Counted from the first letter of the stretch, positions 54,064 through 61,984 are shown. The stretch: DNA of 62,967 nt from Lachnoclostridium sp. (GCA_023665475.1 JAMPEB010000018.1:1-62967), one strand, 5' to 3'. Translations and numbers: made by a program. Notes: generated by a model not told the origin, from the letters alone.

Positions 54064-54830
54064 TATGCTACACCTCTTTTTCTTTTAGCTGTCTGCACCG
54101 CTGCAAGATAGGCTCCGCTTGAGAGGATAATTGCAGCGATAAATAAAATGTATGATTTGTAGAAAATAAAATCTGTTGTTTGATGATATAAATCAAGCAG
54201 TGCATTTTCATTAGAACCAACCATAAAATCTTTAAACTTATCAAAATTGGCAAGTATATATACAGCAGCTCCGAGGAGCAGAGGAATCATGCCTGCATAT
54301 GTGGATTTTTTGTTTCCGAGGATATACATCAATAAAATCAGCAGGCTGATATATATGAGCATAACGGAGGAAAAGGTAATAATAACTCCGCAAAAATTTC
54401 CAAAAGAAATCATATCTGTAAGGGATGATAAAATGATGGTCATAACCAAATCAACCGCCATACCTATAGCAATAAATAAGTAACCGGCAAGAAACCGACA
54501 TGCCACTCTTTTACTGATGGAAATCGGCAGTGCGGATGCTACTTTATAAAAAGAGGCGTTTTCATCATCTGTAAACAAGCTTGTAATATCTCCCGTGCAT
54601 GCAATGGGAACCATCATAAATAGAAGCAGCGCCGACCTTGCAATTAGAATAATGTCTGACTCAGCGTTTTGGTTGGAATTCATCATCTCCATAAATCCTG
54701 CGTGAATATTTCCAAAGTCATAGCTTAGGACAAATAAAATGGAAATGACAATGACCCCCATAATAATAAACATATAATTGGTCAACTGCTTTTTCAGGCA
54801 GAAGAAATCTTTTATCAATAATCCTCTCAT
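54063..54830 (-). CDS. ABC-2 type permease (first subunit)
   Basis: 255 residues with six membrane helices, MRGLLIKDFFCLKKQLTNYMF at the N-terminus, and the loop DENASFYKVASALPISISKRVACRF after helix 2. It is homologous in plan to the next permease, so the exporter is probably a heterodimer with a homodimer of the ATPase. It overlaps the ATPase gene by four bases. Confidence 0.82.
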   Translation of the reverse strand: MRGLLIKDFFCLKKQLTNYMFIIMGVIVISILFVLSYDFGNIHAGFMEMMNSNQNAESDIILIARSALLLFMMVPIACTGDITSLFTDDENASFYKVASALPISISKRVACRFLAGYLFIAIGMAVDLVMTIILSSLTDMISFGNFCGVIITFSSVMLIYISLLILLMYILGNKKSTYAGMIPLLLGAAVYILANFDKFKDFMVGSNENALLDLYHQTTDFIFYKSYILFIAAIILSSGAYLAAVQTAKRKRGVA

Positions 54831-55798
54831 AAATCTTCCTGCCTTTCCGATACTTGGAATCCCTTTGACTGATTTACATAATATATCATAATCTCTTCCA
54901 GTCCTGCAGGTTCGATTGTCATTTCCGGATATTTTTCTTTAGCAGTTATTCTGTCGTTTATTAAAACTTTTACTTCTGTTTTTCTTTCTAGCTTGGCTGC
55001 GGGTTCCTGTTCTGTTTCACGGCTTGAAAGGTTTGAAATATCTGTTGCTATATCTGTTGCTACGATTAGGGATTTATCTATCTTTTTTAATTCTTCTTTT
55101 TTGCATTGGAGGATTCCATGCCTTTCAAGAATTTTCTCTTTGTTTCCTTTTAGTACAATTTTCCCACCGTCAATAAATACAACTTCATCCGCCAGCTTTT
55201 CCAAGTCCCCCGTAATATGGGAGGACAAAAGAATGGTGTGGTCATCCTGCATAACATACTCATGGAAAATCTGGAGCATTTCATTTCTGACAATTGGGTC
55301 CAGACCGCTGGTGGGCTCGTCCATGATTAAGAGCTTTGCCTCATGGGATAGGGCAGTGGCAATTTGAAGCTTCATTCTCATTCCACGTGAAAAAGAACCG
55401 CAGGCTTTCCTTGTCGGAAGGGAAAAAAGCTTTAGATATTCAAAATATTTTTTTTCATCCCAATTCTTATATATATTTTTCATAATGGTATTAATCTGTC
55501 TGGCAGTTAAAAAATCATGGAAACCCATCTCGTCAAATACAACACCTATATTTTCCCGAAGTGCTGCGGAGTCTTTCTCTGTGCTTTCTCCAAATAGATA
55601 AATCTCTCCTGCATCCTTATTAATGGCATCAAGAATAATCTGGATAGTGGTGGTCTTTCCGGCACCGTTTTGTCCGATGAATCCGCAGACAGAACCTTTG
55701 GAAACCGAAAAGCTTATATTATCTAATTTAAAATCACCATAATCCTTGGTTATATTTTTGACTTCGATTATATTTGTTTTTTCTTTTATCTCTTCCAT
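54827..55798 (-). CDS. ABC transporter ATP-binding protein
   Basis: 323 residues. Walker A GQNGAGKTTT, Q-loop region GEVFDEMGF-like, signature FSRGMRMKLQIA, Walker B LLIMDEPTSGLDP, H-loop LLSSHIT. The C-terminal 90 residues are a charged extension found in drug/lantibiotic exporters (YtrB/BcrA type). The start at 55798 has AGGAG ten bases upstream. A TTG at 55807 is too close to it. With the two permeases it forms an exporter, perhaps for peptide antibiotics. Confidence 0.9.
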   Translation of the reverse strand: MEEIKEKTNIIEVKNITKDYGDFKLDNISFSVSKGSVCGFIGQNGAGKTTTIQIILDAINKDAGEIYLFGESTEKDSAALRENIGVVFDEMGFHDFLTARQINTIMKNIYKNWDEKKYFEYLKLFSLPTRKACGSFSRGMRMKLQIATALSHEAKLLIMDEPTSGLDPIVRNEMLQIFHEYVMQDDHTILLSSHITGDLEKLADEVVFIDGGKIVLKGNKEKILERHGILQCKKEELKKIDKSLIVATDIATDISNLSSRETEQEPAAKLERKTEVKVLINDRITAKEKYPEMTIEPAGLEEIMIYYVNQSKGFQVSERQEDL

Positions 55799-55827
55799 GA
55801 TAACCAATCTCCTGAGACTTCTATATT

Positions 55828-55906
55828 ATAATTTTGATAATAGAATCATGGTTTTGATTCTATTATATAATTTTGATAATAGAATCATGACTTTTGATTC
55901 TATTTT
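55828..55906. repeat. Two 39-bp direct repeats, each with an inverted repeat, before the ABC operon
   Basis: ATTTTGATAATAGAATCATG occurs at 55831 and again at 55870, period 39. In each unit AATAGAATCA pairs with TGATTCTATT across five or six bases. A minus-strand TATAAT lies at 55825-55830, so the repeats sit over the probable promoter. They could be operator sites. The second unit also covers the end of the upstream gene. Confidence 0.6.
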
Positions 55907-56403
55907 GACTCAGTATCATCCTTTAAAATGATTAAGTGATTCTGTAATGGTCTGCCACAGTTAGGGCAATTTACTTTTTTAAAAACATCCGCAATTTTGG
56001 GATATTCTATACCCTGATAAATAATTGCATCTGCTTCCACCATCGGCATAACGATTGGAACATTGTATTTATGGTTACATTCCCTACACATCCATGTATT
56101 TCGATAAGTAACATGGTAAAAGGTATTTTCACTTTTATAGCAAAGAAGCGGAAACCAACGATATTTTTCTGCAAAGTTTGGATTATACACAAATGCTAAA
56201 TATAAGTTTATATCATGCGCTTCTTTTAGTTCATTGAACAGAGTTTCTATATGCCTTTTTGATATATGCAAATCGTTCAGGAGGTTTTTATCTTTGAGAA
56301 GATTATCATATTCTTTAGGAGAAGTGATATATGTGCTAATACCGTTTATATGACACTCTTTTAAACAATATTTTTGAAGCTGCTCCATTTTGTTTTTTCC
56401 CAT
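55900..56403 (-). CDS. Uncharacterised protein with zinc-ribbon
   Basis: 167 residues. The C-terminal half has CREC and, further on, CPNCG, a possible zinc ribbon. The N-terminal half is helical (KRHIETLFNELKEAHDINLYLAF). It opens MGKNKMEQLQKYCLKECHING. The start may be the first ATG (56403) or the one at 56388. No family recognised. The stop lies in the 39-bp repeat before the ABC operon. Orientation is opposite to parA, with the parS sites between. Confidence 0.55.
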   Translation of the reverse strand: MGKNKMEQLQKYCLKECHINGISTYITSPKEYDNLLKDKNLLNDLHISKRHIETLFNELKEAHDINLYLAFVYNPNFAEKYRWFPLLCYKSENTFYHVTYRNTWMCRECNHKYNVPIVMPMVEADAIIYQGIEYPKIADVFKKVNCPNCGRPLQNHLIILKDDTESK

Positions 56404-56513
56404 TCTTAAATACGGTAAAGATTTGTTTTACAATTTATCGTAAAATAAGTATAAGTCATTTTTCTGCACATTTCAATATACTAGACACAATTTTAGAAAG
56501 ATTTCATGCTCAA

Positions 56514-56529
56514 TGTTTCACGTGAAACA
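56514..56529. other. parS centromere site 1
   Basis: TGTTTCACGTGAAACA, the perfect 16-bp palindrome bound by ParB/Spo0J, about 300 bases before parA and 19 kb from oriC. Confidence 0.95.
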
Positions 56530-56563
56530 TTAGTATTGTTTCATAAATGAGGACACAAGATAA

Positions 56564-56579
56564 TGTTTCACGTGAAACA
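56564..56579. other. parS centromere site 2
   Basis: A second perfect TGTTTCACGTGAAACA, 50 bp (about five helical turns) from the first. Half-sites follow: TTGTTTCA at 56537, CGTGAAACA near 56608 and GTGAAACA near 56632. The gap 56404-56823 otherwise holds only the parA promoter region (TATAAT at about 56782). Confidence 0.95.
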
Positions 56580-56823
56580 TTGAAACCCAAAATCTTGTAT
56601 TAAAACCGTGAAACATTTGCAAATATAAGGTGTGAAACATTTATTTTTGTAGAAAAATCACAAATTTGGACAACTATATATAGTGTCTAACATAAAAGAA
56701 GACACAAGGAATATTTTTTAAAAGATAAAATGTTATAAAATTAAAAAACAAAAAATTTGTAGATATATCATAAAATTAGTGTTATAATTGAAAAGCAAAA
56801 CATTGGAAAGGCGAACGGAAAAT

Positions 56824-57591
56824 ATGGGAAAAATAATTGCGATTGCAAACCAAAAAGGCGGAGTAGGAAAGACAACTACTTCCATAAATCTTTCAGCATC
56901 TCTTGCTGCAAAAGGAAAAAAGGTGCTTGTTATTGACACTGACCCGCAGGGGAATACCACTAGTGGGTTCGGCGTTGACAAAAATGATTTGGAGAATACC
57001 ATTTATGAGTTGATTTTAGGAGAGTGTTCCATAGGGGATTGTGTTCTTTCGGATGTTGTTCCGGGAGTATCCATTGTCCCTTCTAATGTAAATCTCGCGG
57101 CAGCGGAGATTGAATTGATTGGCGTGGACCGCAAGGAATACATATTAAAAAATGAGGTGGACTATATCAAAGGCAGTTATGATTATATTATTATTGACTG
57201 TCCCCCTTCATTAAATATGCTGACCATCAATGCTATGACCACCGCAGATAAGGTAATGGTTCCGATACAATGTGAGTATTATGCGCTGGAGGGATTGAGC
57301 CAGTTAATCCATACCATTAATCTGGTGAAGGAGAGATTGAATCCTGATTTGGATATGGACGGTGTGGTATTTACCATGTATGATTCCCGTACCAATCTTT
57401 CTATGCAGGTAGTGGAAAATGTGAAACAGAACTTGAAGCAGCATCATGTTTATAACACATTGATTCCCAGAAATATCAGGCTGGCGGAAGCACCCAGCTA
57501 CGGAAAGCCCATTAATTTGTACGACCCCAAATCTGCCGGAGCGGAAGCATATATGGAATTGGCGCAGGAAGTTATTGAAAATAATAAGTAG
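56824..57591 (+). CDS. parA: Chromosome partitioning ATPase ParA (Soj)
   Basis: 255 residues, the usual length. Deviant Walker A QKGGVGKTTTSINL, Walker A' VIDTDPQGNTTSG, Walker B IIIDCPPSLNML. ParA dimerises on DNA with ATP and, with ParB, drives origin segregation and regulates DnaA. The start is the ATG at 56824. The frame continues upstream to 56788. parB, which normally follows within a few bases, is absent from the next 5.4 kb. Confidence 0.96.
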   Translation: MGKIIAIANQKGGVGKTTTSINLSASLAAKGKKVLVIDTDPQGNTTSGFGVDKNDLENTIYELILGECSIGDCVLSDVVPGVSIVPSNVNLAAAEIELIGVDRKEYILKNEVDYIKGSYDYIIIDCPPSLNMLTINAMTTADKVMVPIQCEYYALEGLSQLIHTINLVKERLNPDLDMDGVVFTMYDSRTNLSMQVVENVKQNLKQHHVYNTLIPRNIRLAEAPSYGKPINLYDPKSAGAEAYMELAQEVIENNK

Positions 57592-57683
57592 GCTTGCACC
57601 CAATTTTCGGGTTGTGGCAAGAATGAGTAGTGGTTAGTGCGAAAATATAAATTCGCAGGCTAAAAAGGAGCATGGTCATTAAA

Positions 57684-58151
57684 ATGTCATATACATTTCA
57701 ATCCGTAGGGGATATGGAAAAATTAGCATACAGCAGTAACATATGTAATTTTATTGAGGACTTTGCAGACTATGGGAATCAGTTTTCTCTGGTATGTGGT
57801 AAAATCAAAGCATTGTTTGGTCAGCCGGATTATGAAACAGAGAATCTGGAGAATTTATTCTCTTACTGTATTCTGGCAAAATCAGAAGAAGGCGAAGAAG
57901 TATACCTGAGTGTTTATTGTGCAGGCACAGGTCCCGCAGTCGGCGGTATGCAGGATGAAGAATCCAAGAAGGCAGCAAAAGCCTTAGTAGATTATGTTTT
58001 GCAGGCAAAACCAATCGACTACGCGCATAAAGCTTATTATTTGGATGGTCCCACAGTTCTTGAGTTTGGAATCAAAGATGGCACCCCCTATTATAATGAA
58101 GCAGAGCTGGAACTTTCGGAAGAAGAGTTGAGCGAGCTGTTTTGCGAGTGA
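57684..58151 (+). CDS. Uncharacterised protein in the parA-parB gap
   Basis: 155 residues from ATG 57684, with AAGGAG 13 bases upstream. The ATG at 57672 is only one base from it. Acidic, soluble: YTFQSVGDMEKLAYSSNICNF, then VYLSVYCAGTGPAVGG and KALVDYVLQAKPIDYAHKAYY. Family not recognised. The final codons (SELFCE) and stop are supplied by the hairpin repeat that starts at 58130, so the tail may have been changed by the repeat's arrival. Confidence 0.6.
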   Translation: MSYTFQSVGDMEKLAYSSNICNFIEDFADYGNQFSLVCGKIKALFGQPDYETENLENLFSYCILAKSEEGEEVYLSVYCAGTGPAVGGMQDEESKKAAKALVDYVLQAKPIDYAHKAYYLDGPTVLEFGIKDGTPYYNEAELELSEEELSELFCE

Positions 58152-58183
58152 TGCTTCTTGACCGACAGGTCAAGAAGATGGAA
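58130..58183 (+). repeat. Origin-proximal hairpin repeat, copy 2
   Basis: GAGCGAGCTGTTTTGCGAGT, GATG, then CTTCTTGACC-GACA-GGTCAAGAAG and ATGGAAC. It covers the last codons and stop of the preceding gene. Confidence 0.85.
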
Positions 58184-58214
58184 CTTGAGAAGAGTGATTC
58201 AACAAATGGAACAT

Positions 58215-58250
58215 GAGCGAGCTGTCTTGCGAGCGATGCTTCTTGAGAAG
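58215..58250 (+). repeat. Origin-proximal hairpin repeat, truncated copy 3
   Basis: GAGCGAGCTGTCTTGCGAGC, GATG, CTTCTTGAGAAG. The loop-side half of the hairpin is deleted, leaving a short self-complementary end. It is linked to copy 2 by GATTCAACAAATGGAACAT, and a related GATTCAACAAAT follows it. Confidence 0.75.
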
Positions 58251-58290
58251 ATTGATTCAACAAATCGAAGTTTGTCATGGAGAATTAGAT

Positions 58291-58824
58291 ATGCGAGCAG
58301 TTATTATTAGACATGGGAAGGTGGATTTTCAGTGGAAAAAATGGAGTACATCAAAACAATTTGACGAGGATTGCATAATGTATGATGAAGCACCGATTTT
58401 TCCGTTGCTATCTGATGGTTTGTGGATAGATTATAAAAATATTTATATTAGCAGTTTACGAAGAAGCAGAGAAACTGCTAATCAGTTGTTTGGTGAAAAA
58501 GATTTTATCTCTACAAAGCTGATTGATGAAGTACCCTTGTGTGCAAGTATTACTTCAAGCAAGAAGTTACCGTTAATATTTTGGAATGTTTTGGGGCGGC
58601 TACAATGGTTCTTTAATATCCATTCACAAAAAGAATGTAGGAGAGAAACCATTTATCGTGCAGAGCAGTTTATAGAAATGATAATAAAAAGAGAGACAGA
58701 CTGCATTATTGTTACACATGGATTTTTTATGCACACTCTCTTAAATCAAATGAAAAAAACATTTCAAATCAGCCATACACGATTAAATTATTCAAACGGT
58801 GAATACATTATTGCAGAACGATAA
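58291..58824 (+). CDS. Histidine phosphatase family protein
   Basis: 177 residues. It begins MRAVIIRHGKVDF with the catalytic RHG triad, followed by SSLRRSRETANQL and IIVTHGFFMHTLL with the second catalytic His. It is like phosphoglycerate-mutase-type phosphatases. The substrate is open. The start at 58291 has GGAG upstream. A longer frame from 58213 would be read out of the hairpin repeat and is rejected. Repeat copies bracket the gene on both sides. Confidence 0.8.
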   Translation: MRAVIIRHGKVDFQWKKWSTSKQFDEDCIMYDEAPIFPLLSDGLWIDYKNIYISSLRRSRETANQLFGEKDFISTKLIDEVPLCASITSSKKLPLIFWNVLGRLQWFFNIHSQKECRRETIYRAEQFIEMIIKRETDCIIVTHGFFMHTLLNQMKKTFQISHTRLNYSNGEYIIAER

Positions 58825-58833
58825 ATTCCAATT

Positions 58834-58944
58834 GAGCGAGCTGTCTTGCGAGCGATACTTCTTGACCGACAGGTCAAGAAGATGGAACATGAGCGAGTTG
58901 TTTTGCGAGCGATGCTTCTTGACCCACAGGTCAAGAAGATGAAA
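58834..58944 (+). repeat. Origin-proximal hairpin repeat, tandem copies 4 and 5
   Basis: Two units of about 54 bases with a 57-bp period (58834-58887 and 58891-58944), same orientation as copies 2 and 3. Hairpin loops are GACA and CACA, stems CTTCTTGACC / GGTCAAGAAG. Confidence 0.85.
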
Positions 58945-58987
58945 CCAGAGGAAATTCAGTAAACCGGGATTAGGAGGTCAATCAGCT

Positions 58988-59347
58988 ATGACAGGCATCA
59001 TTATTTATTTGGTAACTTCATTACTTGTTTCGCTTATTTTTATAGCGCTTGGTGTAAATCAGTTTCGATCTAAAGTTCCAGTTGCATTGAATACAGGAGA
59101 AGTTCCCCCAAGAGAAGATGAACTGACAGATATGTCAGAATGGAATCATAAGCATGGAAGAAATTTGATAATATATGGATGTGCTTTGTTTATAACGCTG
59201 TCTGTCTTTATATATTTTCTTGAAAAATTTGATGGCACTGTGTTTCAGATGGTTATATTTTTTATCGTAATATTTGGTGAAACAGCTTGGCTTGAAGTGC
59301 AGCATAGCCTGCTAAAAAAGAAACTTATCAAAAAACCTGGTATTTAA
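58988..59347 (+). CDS. Small three-helix membrane protein
   Basis: 119 residues with helices at about 4-24, 58-78 and 82-100. It begins MTGIIIYLVTSLLVSLIFIALG and has the soluble loop PPREDELTDMSEWNHKHGRN, similar in plan to the DUF3784-type membrane proteins of Firmicutes. TAGGAGGTC lies upstream. No role can be given. Confidence 0.65.
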   Translation: MTGIIIYLVTSLLVSLIFIALGVNQFRSKVPVALNTGEVPPREDELTDMSEWNHKHGRNLIIYGCALFITLSVFIYFLEKFDGTVFQMVIFFIVIFGETAWLEVQHSLLKKKLIKKPGI

Positions 59348-59393
59348 GACTTGATATTTTTACTCCTTTTTCGGAATTGTTAGCAGAGATAAA

Positions 59394-59417
59394 AGTTTGA
59401 AAGTAAACTTTCAAACT
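59394..59417 (+). terminator. Perfect inverted repeat, possible terminator
   Basis: AGTTTGAAAGT-AA-ACTTTCAAACT, 11 bp with a two-base spacer, followed by CTTTAG. It is 47 bases after the membrane protein gene. The small spacer also fits a protein-binding dyad. Confidence 0.5.
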
Positions 59418-59435
59418 CTTTAGTGGTGCAGGGGT

Positions 59436-59585
59436 ATGGCAATGATAGAATTTAGCAAAGAGCACAGCAAAGCATGGTTAGAGCTTATGGCAGCTTATCA
59501 GGATTATAAAATCAAGATTTTCAACTAGGCTAAAGAAAATGCAGATGTAAAATATCATGATTTATATAAGGAAAATAATATATGA
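59436..59585 (+). pseudogene. Small ORF interrupted by an in-frame UAG
   Basis: From ATG 59436 the frame gives MAMIEFSKEHSKAWLELMAA and ten more residues, then TAG at 59526-59528. The same frame goes on for 18 codons (AKENADVKYHDLYKENNI) to a TGA that overlaps the ATG of the next gene. The continued frame and the overlap imply that one 48-codon gene was intact before a nonsense change. GGGG precedes the ATG. Family unknown. Confidence 0.45.
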
Positions 59586-60133
59586 ACGATGAATCTAAAA
59601 ACGAGATAATAGAAGTGTTATATGATGCTGCCGAAAAGAGCTTTCAATCTTTGTTTACTGAGCATAGTGATGAGCGTTTTTATTACTGTACTATTGTGAT
59701 GGCGGATGCGGCAACACCATGTATTTCAGCACAATCTTACGAGTCACTTGATAAATATATCAAGGAGAACGACTTGGATGATGAGGATATGGCGGACTGT
59801 AAGTGGTCGTGGGCAGACTCACCGTATTGCGGATATGGCTACGAGGAATATTTTGGCAAGGTTGAGGAGCTTTTCGAGAGACGATTTGCTGATGCAGAAG
59901 ATGATTGCCAATATGAAGAGGAATATAAAACATGGCTTGAAGCTATGGAAGCAGTTATGAAAATGCTTGACCAAAAAGGCATTTTTGGACAGGGGAAAAA
60001 TCGTGATGAAGTTTTTATTTTTTCGGAAGAGTCTCCTCCGGATGATGAAAGCGAGGAGTTTTATAGATGCGGCGAAAGGTTAAACCCTCCCATCATATAT
60101 AGAAAATGGCTTGATGATATGGAAAATATGTAA
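59582..60133 (+). CDS. DUF4303 family protein
   Basis: 183 residues. Features of DUF4303: FYYCTIVMADAATPCISAQSYE near the N-terminus, KWSWADSPYCGYG in the middle, and a C-terminal acidic helix. This domain occurs in immunity-type gene clusters, and its function is undetermined. The start overlaps the stop of the small broken ORF before it. A second, broken immunity-like gene follows. Confidence 0.65.
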   Translation: MNDESKNEIIEVLYDAAEKSFQSLFTEHSDERFYYCTIVMADAATPCISAQSYESLDKYIKENDLDDEDMADCKWSWADSPYCGYGYEEYFGKVEELFERRFADAEDDCQYEEEYKTWLEAMEAVMKMLDQKGIFGQGKNRDEVFIFSEESPPDDESEEFYRCGERLNPPIIYRKWLDDMENM

Positions 60134-60176
60134 TCGCTAAAAAGAAAAATCGGTTTTTGAAGGGAGAAACACTTTT

Positions 60177-60682
60177 ATGATTTATGACTATGAGGAAAAG
60201 GAAGGTTTTGTATCGCTTTGGGTAGGCAAATGTAAGGATTATGATACGATTGATGAATATTTGTCTACTATATATCTTGAAGATGATTTTGATGGTGATG
60301 TTGAGAAAGCGGAACAGAATGAAGTGTGGAAAAAGTATTTATTTCCGCAAATCAATCCAGAGATTGCGAAGAAGAGTTAAAGGAATACTTTAATTACGAA
60401 TATTATAACCAATTTGAATATGATTTTGGGTTGGTATTTGATGAAGATTTTCGAGAAGCAAATGTTTTGGACTATGACACTGAAAATTTAGAAATACTAT
60501 TTGATGGTTTTTCATGTAGTGATTCTTTTATAGATGAAGCAAAAATGAATTGTTCTCAAATGCAGAAGTGTAATACTGCAGTAGCTTTGTATGATTTTAA
60601 ATATGAAGGTAATATTCATGTGGCAGAGCATGAAAGTATTAGTTTACATTTTTTGGGATATTTTAAGTATAATCGACAGTAA
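60177..60682 (+). pseudogene. Frameshifted Imm22-like immunity gene
   Basis: Two overlapping frames make one protein. The first (60177-60380) reads MIYDYEEKEGFVSLWVGKCK and ends early. The second picks up near 60350 and gives EELKEYFNYEYYNQFEYDFG, LVFDEDFREA and FHFLGYF-like ending LHFLGYFKY, to 60682. The combination SLWVGK ... DFG...DEDF matches the Imm22 profile. A one- or two-base shift near 60345-60375 breaks it. GGGAG precedes the start. Confidence 0.6.
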
Positions 60683-60741
60683 TGATATTTACAAATTTTC
60701 AACAAAGTTGAAACCAAAGCAGCGCAGAAATGAGGGATATT

Positions 60742-61056
60742 ATGGCAAAAATGAAAACATAGGAAAAGTTTTTGGTGCTTCTTTCCCTTTTGACGATTAT
60801 GCTTTCCATTTTACTAAAATGTTTATGGGGAATTAATGACAGAGGAACCTTAGTAATACTTGCTTTTATGGGCATATTGCTATTTGTGGTATTTTTAACA
60901 AGCGCCTTTTTTCCTGCCGATTGGAGAATGACAGAAAAGGAAAGGTCAAAAATCAAAGATATGGATGTTTATCAGGAAAAATACCGTAAGATTTTTATCA
61001 GTGTGACTTTTATTTTTTCCCTCTTTTCAGCAGTTTTGATATTAATGCTTGCGTAA
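60742..61056 (+). pseudogene. Small membrane protein gene with in-frame UAG at codon 7
   Basis: From ATG 60742: MAKMKT, then TAG (60760-60762), then EKFLVLLSLLTIMLSILLKC and two more helices to 61056. A very similar start at 61119 reads MAKVKTWEK, with TGG where this one has TAG, so the stop is probably a one-base nonsense change. Translation might restart at TTG 60772. The mature protein would have three helices and the cytoplasmic loop RMTEKERSKIKDMD. Confidence 0.5.
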
Positions 61057-61118
61057 AACTTCGGGTATGTCAGAATTAGTGAAAAAGATAGCATGGGATT
61101 TATAAGGAGAATAGTATT

Positions 61119-61160
61119 ATGGCAAAAGTAAAAACATGGGAAAAGCAAAAGCAGGGGTAA
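61119..61160 (+). pseudogene. Duplicated gene start (MAKVKTWEK fragment)
   Basis: 13 codons and a stop. The first 26 bases match the start of the gene at 60742 apart from two or three changes. AAGGAG lies upstream. It looks like the left-over 5' end of a duplicated gene. It could instead act as a leader for the next gene, which begins eight bases later. Confidence 0.4.
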
Positions 61161-61167
61161 AAATATT

Positions 61168-61542
61168 ATGGATAAAGATTTTCCAATGAATCGGTTTGAC
61201 TTTTCAAATTTAGTAAAAGATGTACAAAAGTGTGAAGTATTGCCGGATACCATCACTGATAGCGAAACAGGAATAGAATTTTATGGTGTAAATACCATTT
61301 CAAGAGAAGAGTTGATTTGTTTTCTTGAGAATTTTAATGAAATAGACAACCTTGCTCAAGTTGACAGTAAACAGGAATATGAAAAGAATACGCAGTTTGG
61401 AGTTAAGAGTTATCAGTTTGAGCCGTCGTGGGTGGAGGTTGCTCCTGACAAAGTTACCGTTGGATATGTTGGCAGTTATATCAATACGGATTTCGACCTG
61501 ACCTTTTCAAAAATTAATGGCGCGTGGATTTTGGATAAATAG
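61168..61542 (+). CDS. Uncharacterised immunity-like protein
   Basis: 124 residues, soluble, acidic. N-terminal RFDFSNLVKDVQKCEVLPDT. The C-terminus EPSWVEVAPDKVTVGYVGSY, followed by NTDFDLTF and GAWILDK, is beta-rich. The 'G-x-W' ending is common in small immunity proteins, but no family is claimed. The start lacks a strong binding site. Confidence 0.55.
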   Translation: MDKDFPMNRFDFSNLVKDVQKCEVLPDTITDSETGIEFYGVNTISREELICFLENFNEIDNLAQVDSKQEYEKNTQFGVKSYQFEPSWVEVAPDKVTVGYVGSYINTDFDLTFSKINGAWILDK

Positions 61543-61656
61543 CATGAAATGTTTGCACAACGCAAAACATTGTAATGCAAAAGTGTTTATTTGATTGACA
61601 ACGCTTGCACTCACACATATAATAGAATCAAAATAAAGCAAGGAGCGATATCAATT

Positions 61657-61938
61657 ATGGCAACTACAAATATTAATGTTCGTGTTGATTCTGTATTAAA
61701 ACAAGAGGCAGAAGCTCTTTTTAATGATCTTGGATTAAATATGTCTTCTGCAATCAATATATTTCTGCGTTCTGCCATTAACCATAATGGCATACCATTT
61801 GAAATCAAACGCCTTACGCCAAATGAGGAAACAAAGACTGCGCTGGATGAATATGAGGAAATGAAAAAGAATCCTGGTAATTATAAGCGTTATGAATCAT
61901 TTGACGAAGTGTTAGACGAGGTATTTACCGATGCTTAA
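61657..61938 (+). CDS. RelB/DinJ-family antitoxin
   Basis: 93 residues. An N-terminal ribbon-helix-helix of the RelB/DinJ type: MATTNINVRVDSVLKQEAEA, LFNDLGLNMSSAINIFLRSA. The C-terminal toxin-binding segment is YESFDEVLDEVF. It represses its own operon and neutralises a YafQ/RelE-type RNase. AAGGAG lies 11 bases upstream. The expected toxin gene overlaps its end but is cut short. Confidence 0.88.
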   Translation: MATTNINVRVDSVLKQEAEALFNDLGLNMSSAINIFLRSAINHNGIPFEIKRLTPNEETKTALDEYEEMKKNPGNYKRYESFDEVLDEVFTDA

Positions 61939-61984
61939 AATTGTCCCATCAAATCAGTTTAAAAAGGATTTAAAGTATGATTGA
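61931..61984 (+). pseudogene. Truncated YafQ/RelE toxin start
   Basis: It opens MLKIVPSNQFKKDLKYD and stops after 17 codons. The start overlaps the antitoxin stop by eight bases, the normal arrangement of dinJ-yafQ pairs. Full-length toxins have about 90 residues, so only the N-terminus remains. The sequence past it is unrelated. Confidence 0.75.

Noticed and set aside
57593..57622. Terminator after parA (CTTGC..ACCC/GGGT..GCAAG)
   Set aside because: The stem is interrupted and no T run follows, so it is not called as a terminator.
58213..58290. A longer N-terminus for the histidine phosphatase
   Set aside because: These codons are read from the hairpin repeat. The RHG motif is expected near residue 7, which fits the ATG at 58291.
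58130..58944. CRISPR array
   Set aside because: The repeats are longer than CRISPR repeats, irregularly spaced, contain coding sequence between them, and no cas gene is present.
59436..61160. Stop-codon recoding as the explanation for both UAG codons
   Set aside because: UAG ends ordinary genes in this window, and the neighbourhood holds several other broken genes, so simple decay explains it better.
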